Source of the DNA: VXNE01 sp963668365
GTDB taxonomy: Bacteria > Pseudomonadota > Gammaproteobacteria > Pseudomonadales > Azotimanducaceae
NCBI GenBank assembly: GCA_963668365.1
Contig: OY764266.1
Coordinates: forward strand, 806,001 to 870,000
Length of the DNA: 64,000 bases
Direction: 5' to 3'
The position numbers and the translations under genes are program-made. Positions 1 through 7,536 of the stretch are shown piece after piece (within the stretch, counting starts at the first letter, position 1; the number at the start of each line of letters is the position of its first letter). The notes beneath the pieces were generated by a model that was not told the origin of the DNA, searched no databases, and saw nothing but the letters and a program-made list of their open reading frames with translations.

Positions 1-707
1 ATGGAGCATTCGCGCTCGAAAAGGTGAACGAGGTTGCCGTGGCCGTCGCCGAGAATCTGGACTTCGACATGCCGCGGTTTCGTGAGCCAGCGCTCGAGAA
101 ACACCGTATCGTCGCCGAAAGCAGCGAGGGACTCGCGCTTCGCGGAGGCGACGGCCTCGGCGATGTCTTCGCCCGCCTGCACGATTCGCATTCCTCGTCC
201 GCCACCGCCGGCGGCGGCCTTGACGAGCACCGGAAAGCCTATCTGCCGAGCGGCGGCCGCCAGGTTCGTGTCGTCCACTTCTGTCGCCGGCAGGGTGGGC
301 ACTCCCAACTGCCGCATCAGCGCCTTGGCTGCGAGCTTGTCGCCCACCGCGGCTATCGCCTCCCCGGACGGTCCGACCCACCGCAGGCCCGCTTTCACAA
401 CACGTTTTGCGAACTCGGCGTTCTCGGACAGGAATCCGTAGCCGGGGTGGACGGCGTCGGCGCCCGCCCGCGCGCAGGCGGAGAGCACCTTTGCCGCGTC
501 AAGGTATGTCTCCCCGGGGAGCGTTCCGTGCAGGGCGATTGCGACGTCGGCCTCGCGCACGAACGGCGCGCCGGCATCGCTGTCAGCGTACACCGCGACG
601 GTGTCGATCCCCATATCGTGGGCGGTGCGCTGAATGCGTCTCGCGATCTCGCCTCGATTGGCGATCAGTAGCCGCCGGATTGGTTTGACCGCTTCTACAT
701 CCGCCAC
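1..707 (-). CDS. Biotin carboxylase subunit of an acyl-CoA carboxylase (C-terminus beyond window)
   Basis: ATP-dependent carboxylation of biotin, the first half-reaction of a methylcrotonyl-, propionyl- or geranyl-CoA-type carboxylase. About 235 N-terminal residues are visible. The N-terminal fold reads RRLLIANRGEIARRI, followed by AVHPGYGFLSEN and the ATP-grasp glycine loop KAAAGGGGRGMR, then RHVEVQILGDGHGN; the frame is open to the window edge. The GTG start at 707 lies inside the end of the carboxyltransferase gene (12-nt overlap), so the subunits are translationally coupled. The biotin carrier domain would lie outside the window. The partner subunit decides the substrate, which is not certain. 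Confidence 0.93.
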   Translation of the reverse strand, partial: MADVEAVKPIRRLLIANRGEIARRIQRTAHDMGIDTVAVYADSDAGAPFVREADVAIALHGTLPGETYLDAAKVLSACARAGADAVHPGYGFLSENAEFAKRVVKAGLRWVGPSGEAIAAVGDKLAAKALMRQLGVPTLPATEVDDTNLAAAARQIGFPVLVKAAAGGGGRGMRIVQAGEDIAEAVASAKRESLAAFGDDTVFLERWLTKPRHVEVQILGDGHGNLVHLFERECS

Positions 708-2329
708 GTGCCGAATTCCTTGGTCCCTTCGACCTTGTTGCTGTGGCAGGCGGAAAGCGACATGGTTGCGACCGTGCGCATGTCCCGGGGGTCGATCATT
801 CCGTCGTCCGCGACGCGGGAAGTCGCGTAAAGACCCTTTGAGCGTTCTTCCGCCCAGAATTCCGCCGTCTCGGCGCGTCGCTCATTGGCCGCTTCGTCGA
901 ACGCGAGCCCGCGCCGCTCCGCCGCCGCCCGTTGGACGATGGTCATGACGCCAGCCATCTGCTTCGGGCCCATGACCGCGATCTTCGCGGTCGGCCAGGT
1001 GTAGGAAAACCGAGTCCCGTATGCGCGACCGCTCATGCCGTAATTCCCGGCGCCGTAGGAAGCGCCGACGATGATCGATAGGTGCGGCACCGTGGAATTG
1101 GCCACCGCGTTGATCATCTTGGACCCGTGCTTGGTGATCCCCTGGTGCTCGAAGTCCGTCCCCACGATAAAGCCGGTGATGTTGTGCAGGAACAGCATGG
1201 GCACATCGATCTGGTTGCAGAGCTGGATGAACTGCGCGCCCTTTTCGGAGGACTCCGACATGAGCGGCCCGTTGTTGCCGAGAACGCCAACCGGATACCC
1301 GTTGACGGAGGCCCAGCCCGTGACCAGCGTGGGGCCATATAGAGGTTTGAACTCCTCGAAACGGGACCCGTCAACGACCCGCGCCATCACTTCCCGCATA
1401 TCGAAGGGGACGCGGAGGTTCTCATTGACGATGCCGAGCAACTCCTCCGGATCGTAGACGGGGTCGTCGGCGGGCATCGTGGTACCGGGCCCGAGCTTGC
1501 GCCAGTTGAGATGCGCGACGACTTCGCGGCACATGCGTATGCCGTCGAGTTCGTCCTGCGCAAGGTAGTCGCCGAGGCCGGAGGTGCGGGTGTGCATGTC
1601 GGCGCCGGCGAGATCCTCGTAGTCGGCGTCTTCGCCGGTCGCCATTTTCACCAGCGGCGGGCCACCGAGGGCGACCCTCGATTGTCCCTTGATGAAGATG
1701 TTGTAGTCGCTCATGCCGGGCTGGTAGGCGCCGCCGGCGGTGGAAGCGCCGAACACGACGGAGATCGTGGGGATTCGCAGCTTTGAGAGCTCGGTGATTT
1801 CGTAGAAGAGCCTGCCGGACTCGGCAAAGTGGGTGATCTCGCGCCGAATCGATGCCTCGGGGTCGCTGCGACCGCCTTCTCCTCGCAGGTCCGCTCCCGC
1901 GGATTCGACGAACTGCACGTACGGCAACCGGTTCTGGCGGGCTATTTCCAGCCCGCGCATGAGCTTCTTGGAGTTGAACTGGTTGAACGCTCCCGCGCGA
2001 ACCGAAGGATCATGGCCGAGAATCACGCATTCCGTGTTCTCGATGACGCCGATGCCGACTATGAACCCGGAACCCACCGCATAGTTCGAGCGCCAGGCGG
2101 CCAGGGGGCTGATCTCGAGAAACGGAGAATCGCGGTCGAGCACGAGGCTGATGCGTTCGCGCAACGGCATCTTATCGCGCGACCGAAGGCGGGCCCTGGC
2201 CTCTTCGCCACCGCCCTGCGCCGCTTCCTCGTAAAGCCCGTCGAGCTGTGCCAGCGCATCGAGCATGCGCTCGCGATTCTCGCGGTAGGCGTCGGAACGG
2301 ACGTCCAGCCGCGACTCGATTACCGCCAT
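695..2329 (-). CDS. Acyl-CoA carboxylase carboxyltransferase subunit (MccB-like)
   Basis: Transfers CO2 from carboxybiotin to an acyl-CoA. The 544 residues match the family length. The N-terminal half carries the acyl-CoA-binding crotonase fold with FGASTAGGAYQPGMSDY; the C-terminal half carries the biotin-binding fold with LFLHNITGFIVGTDFEHQG and VGASYGAGNYGMSGRAY, typical of methylcrotonyl- and geranyl-CoA carboxylases. The ATG at 2329 (MAVIESRL) is preferred because the reading frame upstream is low-complexity arginine-rich sequence overlapping the lyase gene. It sits between the lyase (38 nt upstream) and biotin carboxylase. Leucine/isovalerate degradation is the simplest role, but no isovaleryl-CoA dehydrogenase or enoyl-CoA hydratase is adjacent. 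Confidence 0.93.
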   Translation of the reverse strand: MAVIESRLDVRSDAYRENRERMLDALAQLDGLYEEAAQGGGEEARARLRSRDKMPLRERISLVLDRDSPFLEISPLAAWRSNYAVGSGFIVGIGVIENTECVILGHDPSVRAGAFNQFNSKKLMRGLEIARQNRLPYVQFVESAGADLRGEGGRSDPEASIRREITHFAESGRLFYEITELSKLRIPTISVVFGASTAGGAYQPGMSDYNIFIKGQSRVALGGPPLVKMATGEDADYEDLAGADMHTRTSGLGDYLAQDELDGIRMCREVVAHLNWRKLGPGTTMPADDPVYDPEELLGIVNENLRVPFDMREVMARVVDGSRFEEFKPLYGPTLVTGWASVNGYPVGVLGNNGPLMSESSEKGAQFIQLCNQIDVPMLFLHNITGFIVGTDFEHQGITKHGSKMINAVANSTVPHLSIIVGASYGAGNYGMSGRAYGTRFSYTWPTAKIAVMGPKQMAGVMTIVQRAAAERRGLAFDEAANERRAETAEFWAEERSKGLYATSRVADDGMIDPRDMRTVATMSLSACHSNKVEGTKEFGTWRM

Positions 2330-2367
2330 CTGGTGTGGTTCCCTGCGATTTCGCGGTGAAGCGGACT

Positions 2368-3453
2368 CTATTGGCGCAAGGCGTCGCTCGATCGCCAGGG
2401 GGCGATCTGCCCCTCGTAGACGCCCGGGCCATTTCGGAAGTGGGCCGCTTCTGCGAGAGTTTCCACGAAAGGCATTTCGCGCGGATACACCGCGTCCCCC
2501 CGGGGTCGGGGTCCGGCCTTCGAAACGTGTCCCCAAAGGGGATGGCCGACGACTTCTTCGGCGATAGCCGCCGCTTCGATGAGCTTGTCGAGCTTGTAGC
2601 CCGTCTCGATGCCCATCTCGTGGCAGAGATCGACGAAGTCTTCCGTCGGCAGGTGGCCGGCGGCGCGCCCGTTGCCGCAGTACGGGCAGCCACCCATGCC
2701 GCCGATGGACGTGTCGAATTCGCGCACCCCGAGCTGCAGCGCTTCGTAGTAGCTCGCCATCGTGAGCCCGCGGGTGTTGTGCAGGTGCATGTGAAAGTCG
2801 GTGATCTCCGGCCAACGCTCGCGAATTGCAAGGATCGTGTCCCGCACTTCGTGCGGCAGGTTCCAGCCCATGGCTTCCAGGAACGAACAGCGGGTCACGG
2901 GAATGCCGGCGGCGCGCCACTTGTCGATCATGTGTTGCAACAGGTCCATGCGCTGTTGCAGGGAGAAGGGACCCTCGAAGTTCGAGCCAAAGGGGTTCCC
3001 GATGCCGATGGAGCCATGGTCGGCGTTCGCCTTCTTCGCGGCGGCGATCGTGTCATCCATGGCGGCGATCTGCTGCGCCTGGCTGCGGTTGTAGTTGCGT
3101 CGCGCGAAGGTGTCGCAAAGCTCCACGCTGGTGCCGAAGCCGCGCCTGCTCCGTACGTTTATCTTCGGGTAGTACTTGTCGGCGCGCTCGAAACCCACCT
3201 TGTTGAATACCGCCGCGGTGTACTTGACGCCGGGTTTCGGCACAAAGCGCTCGGCAATCTCGTCGATGCACGCCATTTGCGGCGTCCACTTCGGATGCGC
3301 GAACGAGCCGATCGAGACCCATTTGGCGCCGGTCTCGCCCAGGGCATCGAGGAGCCTGAGCTTGTCATCGACCGGAATGTCGGCGCGCTCGATCTGCAGG
3401 CCCTCGCGCATCGTGTCGTCGTTGATGATTACGGACTTCGGCAACATGCTCAC
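2368..3453 (-). CDS. HMG-CoA lyase-like DRE-TIM metallolyase
   Basis: A 361-residue TIM-barrel lyase/aldolase of the HMG-CoA lyase superfamily. It shows the metal/catalytic motif DDTMREGLQ near residue 12, the HxH metal pair in FHMHLHNTRG and the catalytic cysteine loop GGMGGCPYCGNGRAAG. The N-terminus (VIINDDTMREG) is not the classical VGPRDGLQ form, so cleavage of HMG-CoA itself is uncertain; a related 3-hydroxy-acyl-CoA may be the substrate. It is first of three minus-strand genes and presumably works downstream of the carboxylase. The start is GTG at 3453, about 7 nt after an AGGGAGA ribosome site; ATG at 3447 is the alternative. Confidence 0.85.
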   Translation of the reverse strand: MSMLPKSVIINDDTMREGLQIERADIPVDDKLRLLDALGETGAKWVSIGSFAHPKWTPQMACIDEIAERFVPKPGVKYTAAVFNKVGFERADKYYPKINVRSRRGFGTSVELCDTFARRNYNRSQAQQIAAMDDTIAAAKKANADHGSIGIGNPFGSNFEGPFSLQQRMDLLQHMIDKWRAAGIPVTRCSFLEAMGWNLPHEVRDTILAIRERWPEITDFHMHLHNTRGLTMASYYEALQLGVREFDTSIGGMGGCPYCGNGRAAGHLPTEDFVDLCHEMGIETGYKLDKLIEAAAIAEEVVGHPLWGHVSKAGPRPRGDAVYPREMPFVETLAEAAHFRNGPGVYEGQIAPWRSSDALRQ

Positions 3454-3589
3454 AACTCTCCCTCTGGCTGACCGCTATTTTTACCAGAGCGGGACCTGTC
3501 GCGTCGAACCGCCGCCCTCCCGGGCGATGTTGCCGCTGGTGCGGGAAGTCCGACATACTGCCGGTTCGGATATTGCGTCGAGGGCGCTG

Positions 3590-4147
3590 ATGGCAACGCC
3601 GTATGCCCGGGCAGCGCTGCTGGATCGGGACGGAACCGTGATCGCGGACCGGGGCTATCTGGCCGATCCGGCGGGAGTGAAAATCCTGCCGGGTGCCGCA
3701 AAGGGGCTGGCGCGCATGCGTTCCTTCGGGCTCGGGCTCGCAATAGTGACGAACCAGTCGGGCATCGGCCGGGGGTATTTCGACCCGGCGCAGTTGCGGG
3801 CGGTCAACCTTCGCATGGAAGAACTGCTCGAGGCCCAGGGCGTCGAGCTGGACGGGATTTACTGCTGCACCTGTCATCCGGACCGAGGCTGCGATTGCCG
3901 CAAGCCGAAGCCGGGCCTCGTGCTCCGGGCGAGAGCGGAGCTCGGCTTCGACCCGACCCGGAGTTTTGTCATTGGCGACAAGGGAAGCGATATCGGCCTG
4001 GGCCGCGCCGTCTCGGCGCGGACCTTTCTCGTGCGATCGGCGCGCGATGGCGAAGGGACGCAGGAGGGCGCAGACTACGTGGTCGAGAACCTTCTCGATG
4101 CCGCGAATCGCATCGAGGAAATCCTGCGCCGCGAGGAGTCGGCATGA
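3590..4147 (+). CDS. gmhB: D-glycero-beta-D-manno-heptose 1,7-bisphosphate 7-phosphatase
   Basis: HAD-superfamily phosphatase removing the 7-phosphate from heptose bisphosphate during ADP-heptose synthesis for lipopolysaccharide. The 185 residues match the family. Motif I is LLDRDGTV, motif II is VTNQSGIGRGYF, the zinc-binding loop is CCTCHPDRGCDCRKPKPG and the last motif is VIGDKGSDIGLG. The ATG at 3590 puts the catalytic DRDGT near the N-terminus as usual; in-frame sequence upstream overlaps the divergent lyase gene. The stop overlaps the gmhA start by 4 nt (ATGA), so the two heptose genes are coupled. Confidence 0.95.
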   Translation: MATPYARAALLDRDGTVIADRGYLADPAGVKILPGAAKGLARMRSFGLGLAIVTNQSGIGRGYFDPAQLRAVNLRMEELLEAQGVELDGIYCCTCHPDRGCDCRKPKPGLVLRARAELGFDPTRSFVIGDKGSDIGLGRAVSARTFLVRSARDGEGTQEGADYVVENLLDAANRIEEILRREESA

Positions 4148-4734
4148 AAGAGCCCCAGGCAGAGCGCCTCCAGGCACATTTTCGGGGCGCGATCCAGGCC
4201 CAGAAAGGGGCGCTTCTCGAGTGCCAGGCCAGCATCCTCGAGGCGGCGCGGATCGTCGGCGCCGCGTTTGAGAATGGCAACAAGCTCATGCTCTGCGGCA
4301 ACGGAGGCAGCGCCGCGGACTGCCAGCACATCGCGGCGGAGTTCGTCAATGTGCTGGACAAGGCGTTTGCACGGCCGCCCCTCGCCGCCGTAGCCCTGAC
4401 CACCGATACGTCCTTTCTGACCGCCGCAGCAAACGATTTCGGTTTTGAGAGCGTTTTCGAGCGCCAGGTGGAAGGGCTCGGCCGGCCGGGCGACGTGCTG
4501 TTGGCGATCACGACCAGCGGCCGGTCCCCCAACGTGCTGAGAGCCGCCCGGCGGGCGGCGGAGATGGACATCGCGGTGATCGGGTTTACGGGAGCAGATG
4601 GCGGCGACCTGCGAGGCGCGTCGCACCCGTGCATCGTGGTCCCGGCGCAGAGCACGCAGCACATCCAGGAAGTGCATATCGTCATTGGCCACGTGCTTTG
4701 CGACTTGGTGCAGCAGGCGCTATTCGACAGCTAG
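4144..4734 (+). CDS. gmhA: Sedoheptulose 7-phosphate isomerase (SIS domain)
   Basis: Cytoplasmic isomerase converting sedoheptulose 7-phosphate to D-glycero-D-manno-heptose 7-phosphate, the first step of heptose synthesis. The 196 residues form one SIS domain: sugar-phosphate loop CGNGGSAADCQHIAAEF near residue 50, LTTDTSFLTAAANDFGFE, then ITTSGRSPNVL and a C-terminal helix STQHIQEVHIVIGHVLCD. A DiaA-type (DnaA-binding) relative cannot be excluded by sequence alone, but overlap with gmhB favours GmhA. Confidence 0.92.
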   Translation: MKEPQAERLQAHFRGAIQAQKGALLECQASILEAARIVGAAFENGNKLMLCGNGGSAADCQHIAAEFVNVLDKAFARPPLAAVALTTDTSFLTAAANDFGFESVFERQVEGLGRPGDVLLAITTSGRSPNVLRAARRAAEMDIAVIGFTGADGGDLRGASHPCIVVPAQSTQHIQEVHIVIGHVLCDLVQQALFDS

Positions 4735-4747
4735 CGGCGTGCGCCGC
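4734..4747 (+). terminator. GC-rich hairpin after gmhA
   Basis: Perfect 6-bp stem GCGGCG/CGCCGC with a 2-nt loop beginning on the last base of the gmhA stop codon. There is no T-tract, so it is at best a weak or Rho-assisted terminator. Confidence 0.35.
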
Positions 4748-4769
4748 AAGACGGCACGTAGTGCTGATC

Positions 4770-4800
4770 AAGGAAGGGCCGACGGGTTTCATGGCGCTAA
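4770..4800 (-). repeat. Dispersed TAGCGCCATGAAATCC repeat, copy 1
   Basis: Reads TTAGCGCCATGAAACCCGTC then GGCCCTTCC on the minus strand. It matches the start of copies at 17173, 30974 and 62524. It is intergenic, between gmhA and rpmH. Confidence 0.6.
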
Positions 4801-4879
4801 CACGCTGTCGGGCTTGCGGCGCCCGCGGCCAGACCGACAGAGCCACAGGCGGGCTTGGACGGGGGTGGAAGACGTGTTG

Positions 4880-4904
4880 CCCGAAAGGCCGACCGAATTC
4901 ATGG
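4880..4904 (-). repeat. Dispersed repeat, copy 2 (degenerate)
   Basis: Minus-strand CCATGAATTCGGTCGG followed by CCTTTCGGG resembles the CCATGAAATCCGTCGG...CCTTCGGG core of the other copies. It lies immediately upstream of the rpmH -35 box. Confidence 0.45.
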
Positions 4905-4907
4905 AAA

Positions 4908-4937
4908 TTGACAGCCGGAGCGCGAGTTACCTACAAT
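4908..4937 (+). promoter_or_regulatory. Sigma-70 promoter of rpmH-rnpA-yidD-yidC
   Basis: Perfect -35 TTGACA (4908-4913), 18-bp spacer, -10 TACAAT (4932-4937). The predicted transcription start is about 30 nt before the rpmH ATG. It is the best promoter in the window by consensus match and drives the ribosomal-protein/membrane-insertase operon. Confidence 0.75.
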
Positions 4938-4971
4938 CGCCCGCCCGTTTCCAATCCACCGCAAGCGCCTG

Positions 4972-5106
4972 ATGAAAAGAACATTTCAGCCAAGCGTGAT
5001 CAAGCGCAAACGAACGCACGGTTTCCGCGCCCGCATGGCGACGCGTGGTGGTCGCAAGGTGTTGGCGGCTCGCCGGGCGAAAGGCCGGAAAAGGCTGTCG
5101 GTCTAG
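4972..5106 (+). CDS. rpmH: 50S ribosomal protein L34
   Basis: A 44-residue, arginine/lysine-rich large-subunit ribosomal protein beginning MKRTFQPSVIKRKRTHGFRA and ending RRAKGRKRLSV. It covers the full family length and is essentially canonical. It is followed 46 nt later by rnpA, the near-universal bacterial order, and preceded by a strong sigma-70 promoter. The usual neighbour dnaA is absent upstream. Confidence 0.98.
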   Translation: MKRTFQPSVIKRKRTHGFRARMATRGGRKVLAARRAKGRKRLSV

Positions 5107-5152
5107 CGACCAACTTCGGCTGCGGTCATCCGGTCAGGGGCCGCGACGCGCG

Positions 5153-5566
5153 ATGACATCCACTCCGGAACAGGGCGACAATCGTTTCCCGCCCGAAGCG
5201 CGGCTTACCCGCAAGGCGGAATTTGATCGCGTTTTCACAAGGCCTTGTCGCCGTCTTCGCAGCGGCCCGTTACGCCTCATCGCCGCTGAGAATAGAATGT
5301 GCGCCTCGCGGCTTGGAATCGTCGCGCCGCGAAGAGCGCTGCGACGCGCCGTCGACCGCAACCGGGCGAAACGCAACATACGCGAATCGTTCCGGCGCGT
5401 TCGCGGGAGGTTGCCGAATTGCGACATCGTGATCGTTGTTACCCGCCGCAGCGACGGTCGGGCAATCGATGCAGCCCAGGTCCGGCGGGCAGCGGATGAA
5501 CTTTGGGAGAGATTGTGCAAGAAACCAGGAACATCCACGCGCCCGCGGCGATCAGGAAGGCGCTGA
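5153..5566 (+). CDS. rnpA: Ribonuclease P protein component
   Basis: Basic protein cofactor of RNase P that helps the catalytic RNA bind precursor tRNA 5' leaders. It has 137 residues. The core reads FPPEARLTRKAEFDRVF, RLGIVAPRRALRRAVDRNR and the RNA-binding signature RNRAKRNIRESFR. The ATG at 5153 gives MTSTPEQG before the core. The C-terminus (KKPGTSTRPRRSGRR) overlaps the yidD start region by about 60 nt, a common arrangement. Confidence 0.96.
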   Translation: MTSTPEQGDNRFPPEARLTRKAEFDRVFTRPCRRLRSGPLRLIAAENRMCASRLGIVAPRRALRRAVDRNRAKRNIRESFRRVRGRLPNCDIVIVVTRRSDGRAIDAAQVRRAADELWERLCKKPGTSTRPRRSGRR

Positions 5567-5811
5567 TCGGCATGCTGCACGCGTATCGTCTCGTCATCAG
5601 CCCGCTGTTTCCGCCGTGCTGCCGCTACTACCCGAGCTGCTCCGCCTATGCAATGCGGGCGATCAGGCTGCATGGCCCGTTTGTCGGCGGATGGTTGGCG
5701 CTAAAGCGCATCGGCAGGTGTCATCCGTGGGCGCCCGGCGGCCATGACCCGGTGCCGCCTCGCGACTTGAGATCCGGCGGGCCGGGCCCAACAGGAGAGC
5801 GCCCGTCGTGA
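5503..5811 (+). CDS. yidD: Membrane protein insertion efficiency factor YidD
   Basis: Small membrane-associated factor that aids YidC-mediated insertion. Signature CCRYYPSCSAYAMRAIRLHG with conserved cysteines, then GGWLALKRIGRCHPWAPGGHDPVP. The start shown is TTG at 5503 (102 aa); GTG at 5515 is equally possible. It overlaps rnpA at its 5' end and yidC by 4 nt (GTGA) at its 3' end. Confidence 0.93.
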   Translation: MGEIVQETRNIHAPAAIRKALIGMLHAYRLVISPLFPPCCRYYPSCSAYAMRAIRLHGPFVGGWLALKRIGRCHPWAPGGHDPVPPRDLRSGGPGPTGERPS

Positions 5812-7520
5812 ACCTGAACCTGCCAAGCACCGAGATCCAGCGCATCATTCTCCTCGTCGCGCTCGGCATCACTGCGTACCTGCTCATACTTACCTGGCAC
5901 GAGGATTACGGCCGACCGGCACCAAAACCGGCGGAAGCCCCCGCGGTTGAAGAGCTGGGGGCATTGCCGGAAACGCCTGCGGAAGTTGATGAACCATCCG
6001 ATTACGACTTCGATGTGCCCGAGCCGACAGCCGTTGCGGACGCCCTGGAACCGGCGGATGCAGTAGACCCTGCGGCGGAACGCGCCCGCCTGATCGAGGT
6101 GTCGACACCGACGATGACAGCCTGGATCGATCCGCTCGGCGGGGACATCGTCGGCGTCCGCTTGCCGCAGTATCCGGTCAGCCTCGACCAGCCGGACAAC
6201 CCGTTTGTGCTGCTCGACCGCCGCGCGGACCACACCTACATCGCCCAGAGCGGGCTTGCGGGCCCGGATGGCATCGACTCGCGTTCCGGGCGACCCCGCT
6301 ACACCTCGGCGCTGAAGTCCTACCGGATAGAGGAGCGGCCGGAGGAAGTCGTGTTGCGCCACGAAGAGGATGGCGTCTACGTGGAGAAACGCTTCCTGTT
6401 CGACCCCGCCTCGTACTACGTCGAACTCGAATACGAGATCGACAACCAGGGCGCGCGGCCGATGACGGTGAACCTGTTCGCCCAACTCAAGCGGGATGCG
6501 ATGCGACCGGAAGCCGGGCAGGGGTTCACGCTCGGCCCGAGGCCCTATCTGGGCGCCGCGCTCACGACCGACGACTCGCGCTACGACAAGGTGGACTTCG
6601 AAGATCTCGAGGACGAGGAGCTTCGCGCGGAGGTGAGGGGCGGCTGGATCGCGATGCTGCAGCACTACTTCCTGAGCGCCTGGGTTGCGGACCCGGACCA
6701 CCGCAACACCTACTATGGCTATCCCAATCGCGGCGGCGACGGGACCTATATCTTCGGCTTCACGGGTCCCGCGTTCACCGTTGCGCCGGGCACGAGGGCG
6801 ATAGCGGGCGCGGGCTTCTATGCGGGTCCGAAGGACCAGGCCCGCCTGGAAGAGATTGCGCCGAACCTGAATCTCACCGTGGACTACGGGTTCCTCTGGT
6901 GGTTGGCGGTGCCCCTCTTCCGCCTGCTTGAGATCATCCAGTCGTTCGCGCAGAACTGGGGCGTGGCGATCATCCTGATGACGCTCGTGATCAAGCTGAT
7001 CCTCTATCCGCTGTCTCATGCCAGCTACAAGTCGATGGGGAAAATGCGCAAGCTCGCGCCGCAGATGAAGCGCCTGCAGGAGCGCCACGCGGGTGACCGC
7101 CAGAAGCTCTCGCAGGAGATGATGGAACTGTACAAAAAGGAAAAGGCGAATCCGCTGGGCGGCTGTCTGCCCATGCTGCTGCAAATGCCGGTGCTGATCG
7201 CGATGTACTGGGTGCTCTACGAGAGCGTCGAACTGCGGCAGGCGCCGTTCTTCGGCTGGGTCCACGATCTCTCTGCCATGGACCCGTTCTTCATCCTGCC
7301 GATCCTGATGGGCATCTCGACGTATGCGCAGCAAATGCTCAGCCCGACGCCGCCGGATCCCATGATGGCGCGCATGATGAAGATGATGCCGATCATGTTC
7401 ACGGTGCTGTTCATGTTCTTCCCGGCGGGCCTCGTGCTGTACTGGCTGGTGAACAACCTCCTGTCCATGGCGCAGCAGTGGTTCACGAACTATCGAATGG
7501 AGAAGGCGGAAAGCGCCTGA
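5808..7520 (+). CDS. yidC: Membrane protein insertase YidC
   Basis: Inner-membrane insertase (570 aa) of the gammaproteobacterial type: an N-terminal membrane anchor at about residues 10-27 (IILLVALGITAYLLI), a proline/glutamate-rich linker, a large periplasmic beta-sandwich domain at about 95-350, and a C-terminal five-segment core. The core includes NWGVAIILMTLVIKLILYPL, the cytoplasmic coiled region KMRKLAPQMKRLQERHAGD, NPLGGCLPMLLQMPVLIAMYW and the last segment LVLYWLVNNLLSMAQQW. GTG start overlapping yidD. Confidence 0.97.
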   Translation: MNLNLPSTEIQRIILLVALGITAYLLILTWHEDYGRPAPKPAEAPAVEELGALPETPAEVDEPSDYDFDVPEPTAVADALEPADAVDPAAERARLIEVSTPTMTAWIDPLGGDIVGVRLPQYPVSLDQPDNPFVLLDRRADHTYIAQSGLAGPDGIDSRSGRPRYTSALKSYRIEERPEEVVLRHEEDGVYVEKRFLFDPASYYVELEYEIDNQGARPMTVNLFAQLKRDAMRPEAGQGFTLGPRPYLGAALTTDDSRYDKVDFEDLEDEELRAEVRGGWIAMLQHYFLSAWVADPDHRNTYYGYPNRGGDGTYIFGFTGPAFTVAPGTRAIAGAGFYAGPKDQARLEEIAPNLNLTVDYGFLWWLAVPLFRLLEIIQSFAQNWGVAIILMTLVIKLILYPLSHASYKSMGKMRKLAPQMKRLQERHAGDRQKLSQEMMELYKKEKANPLGGCLPMLLQMPVLIAMYWVLYESVELRQAPFFGWVHDLSAMDPFFILPILMGISTYAQQMLSPTPPDPMMARMMKMMPIMFTVLFMFFPAGLVLYWLVNNLLSMAQQWFTNYRMEKAESA

Positions 7521-7536
7521 CCGTGTGGCGTGCGCC

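Noticed and set aside
4735..4971. oriC next to rpmH
   Set aside because: No DnaA-box-like TTATCCACA and no AT-rich unwinding stretch; the gap is explained by a hairpin, two repeats and the rpmH promoter.
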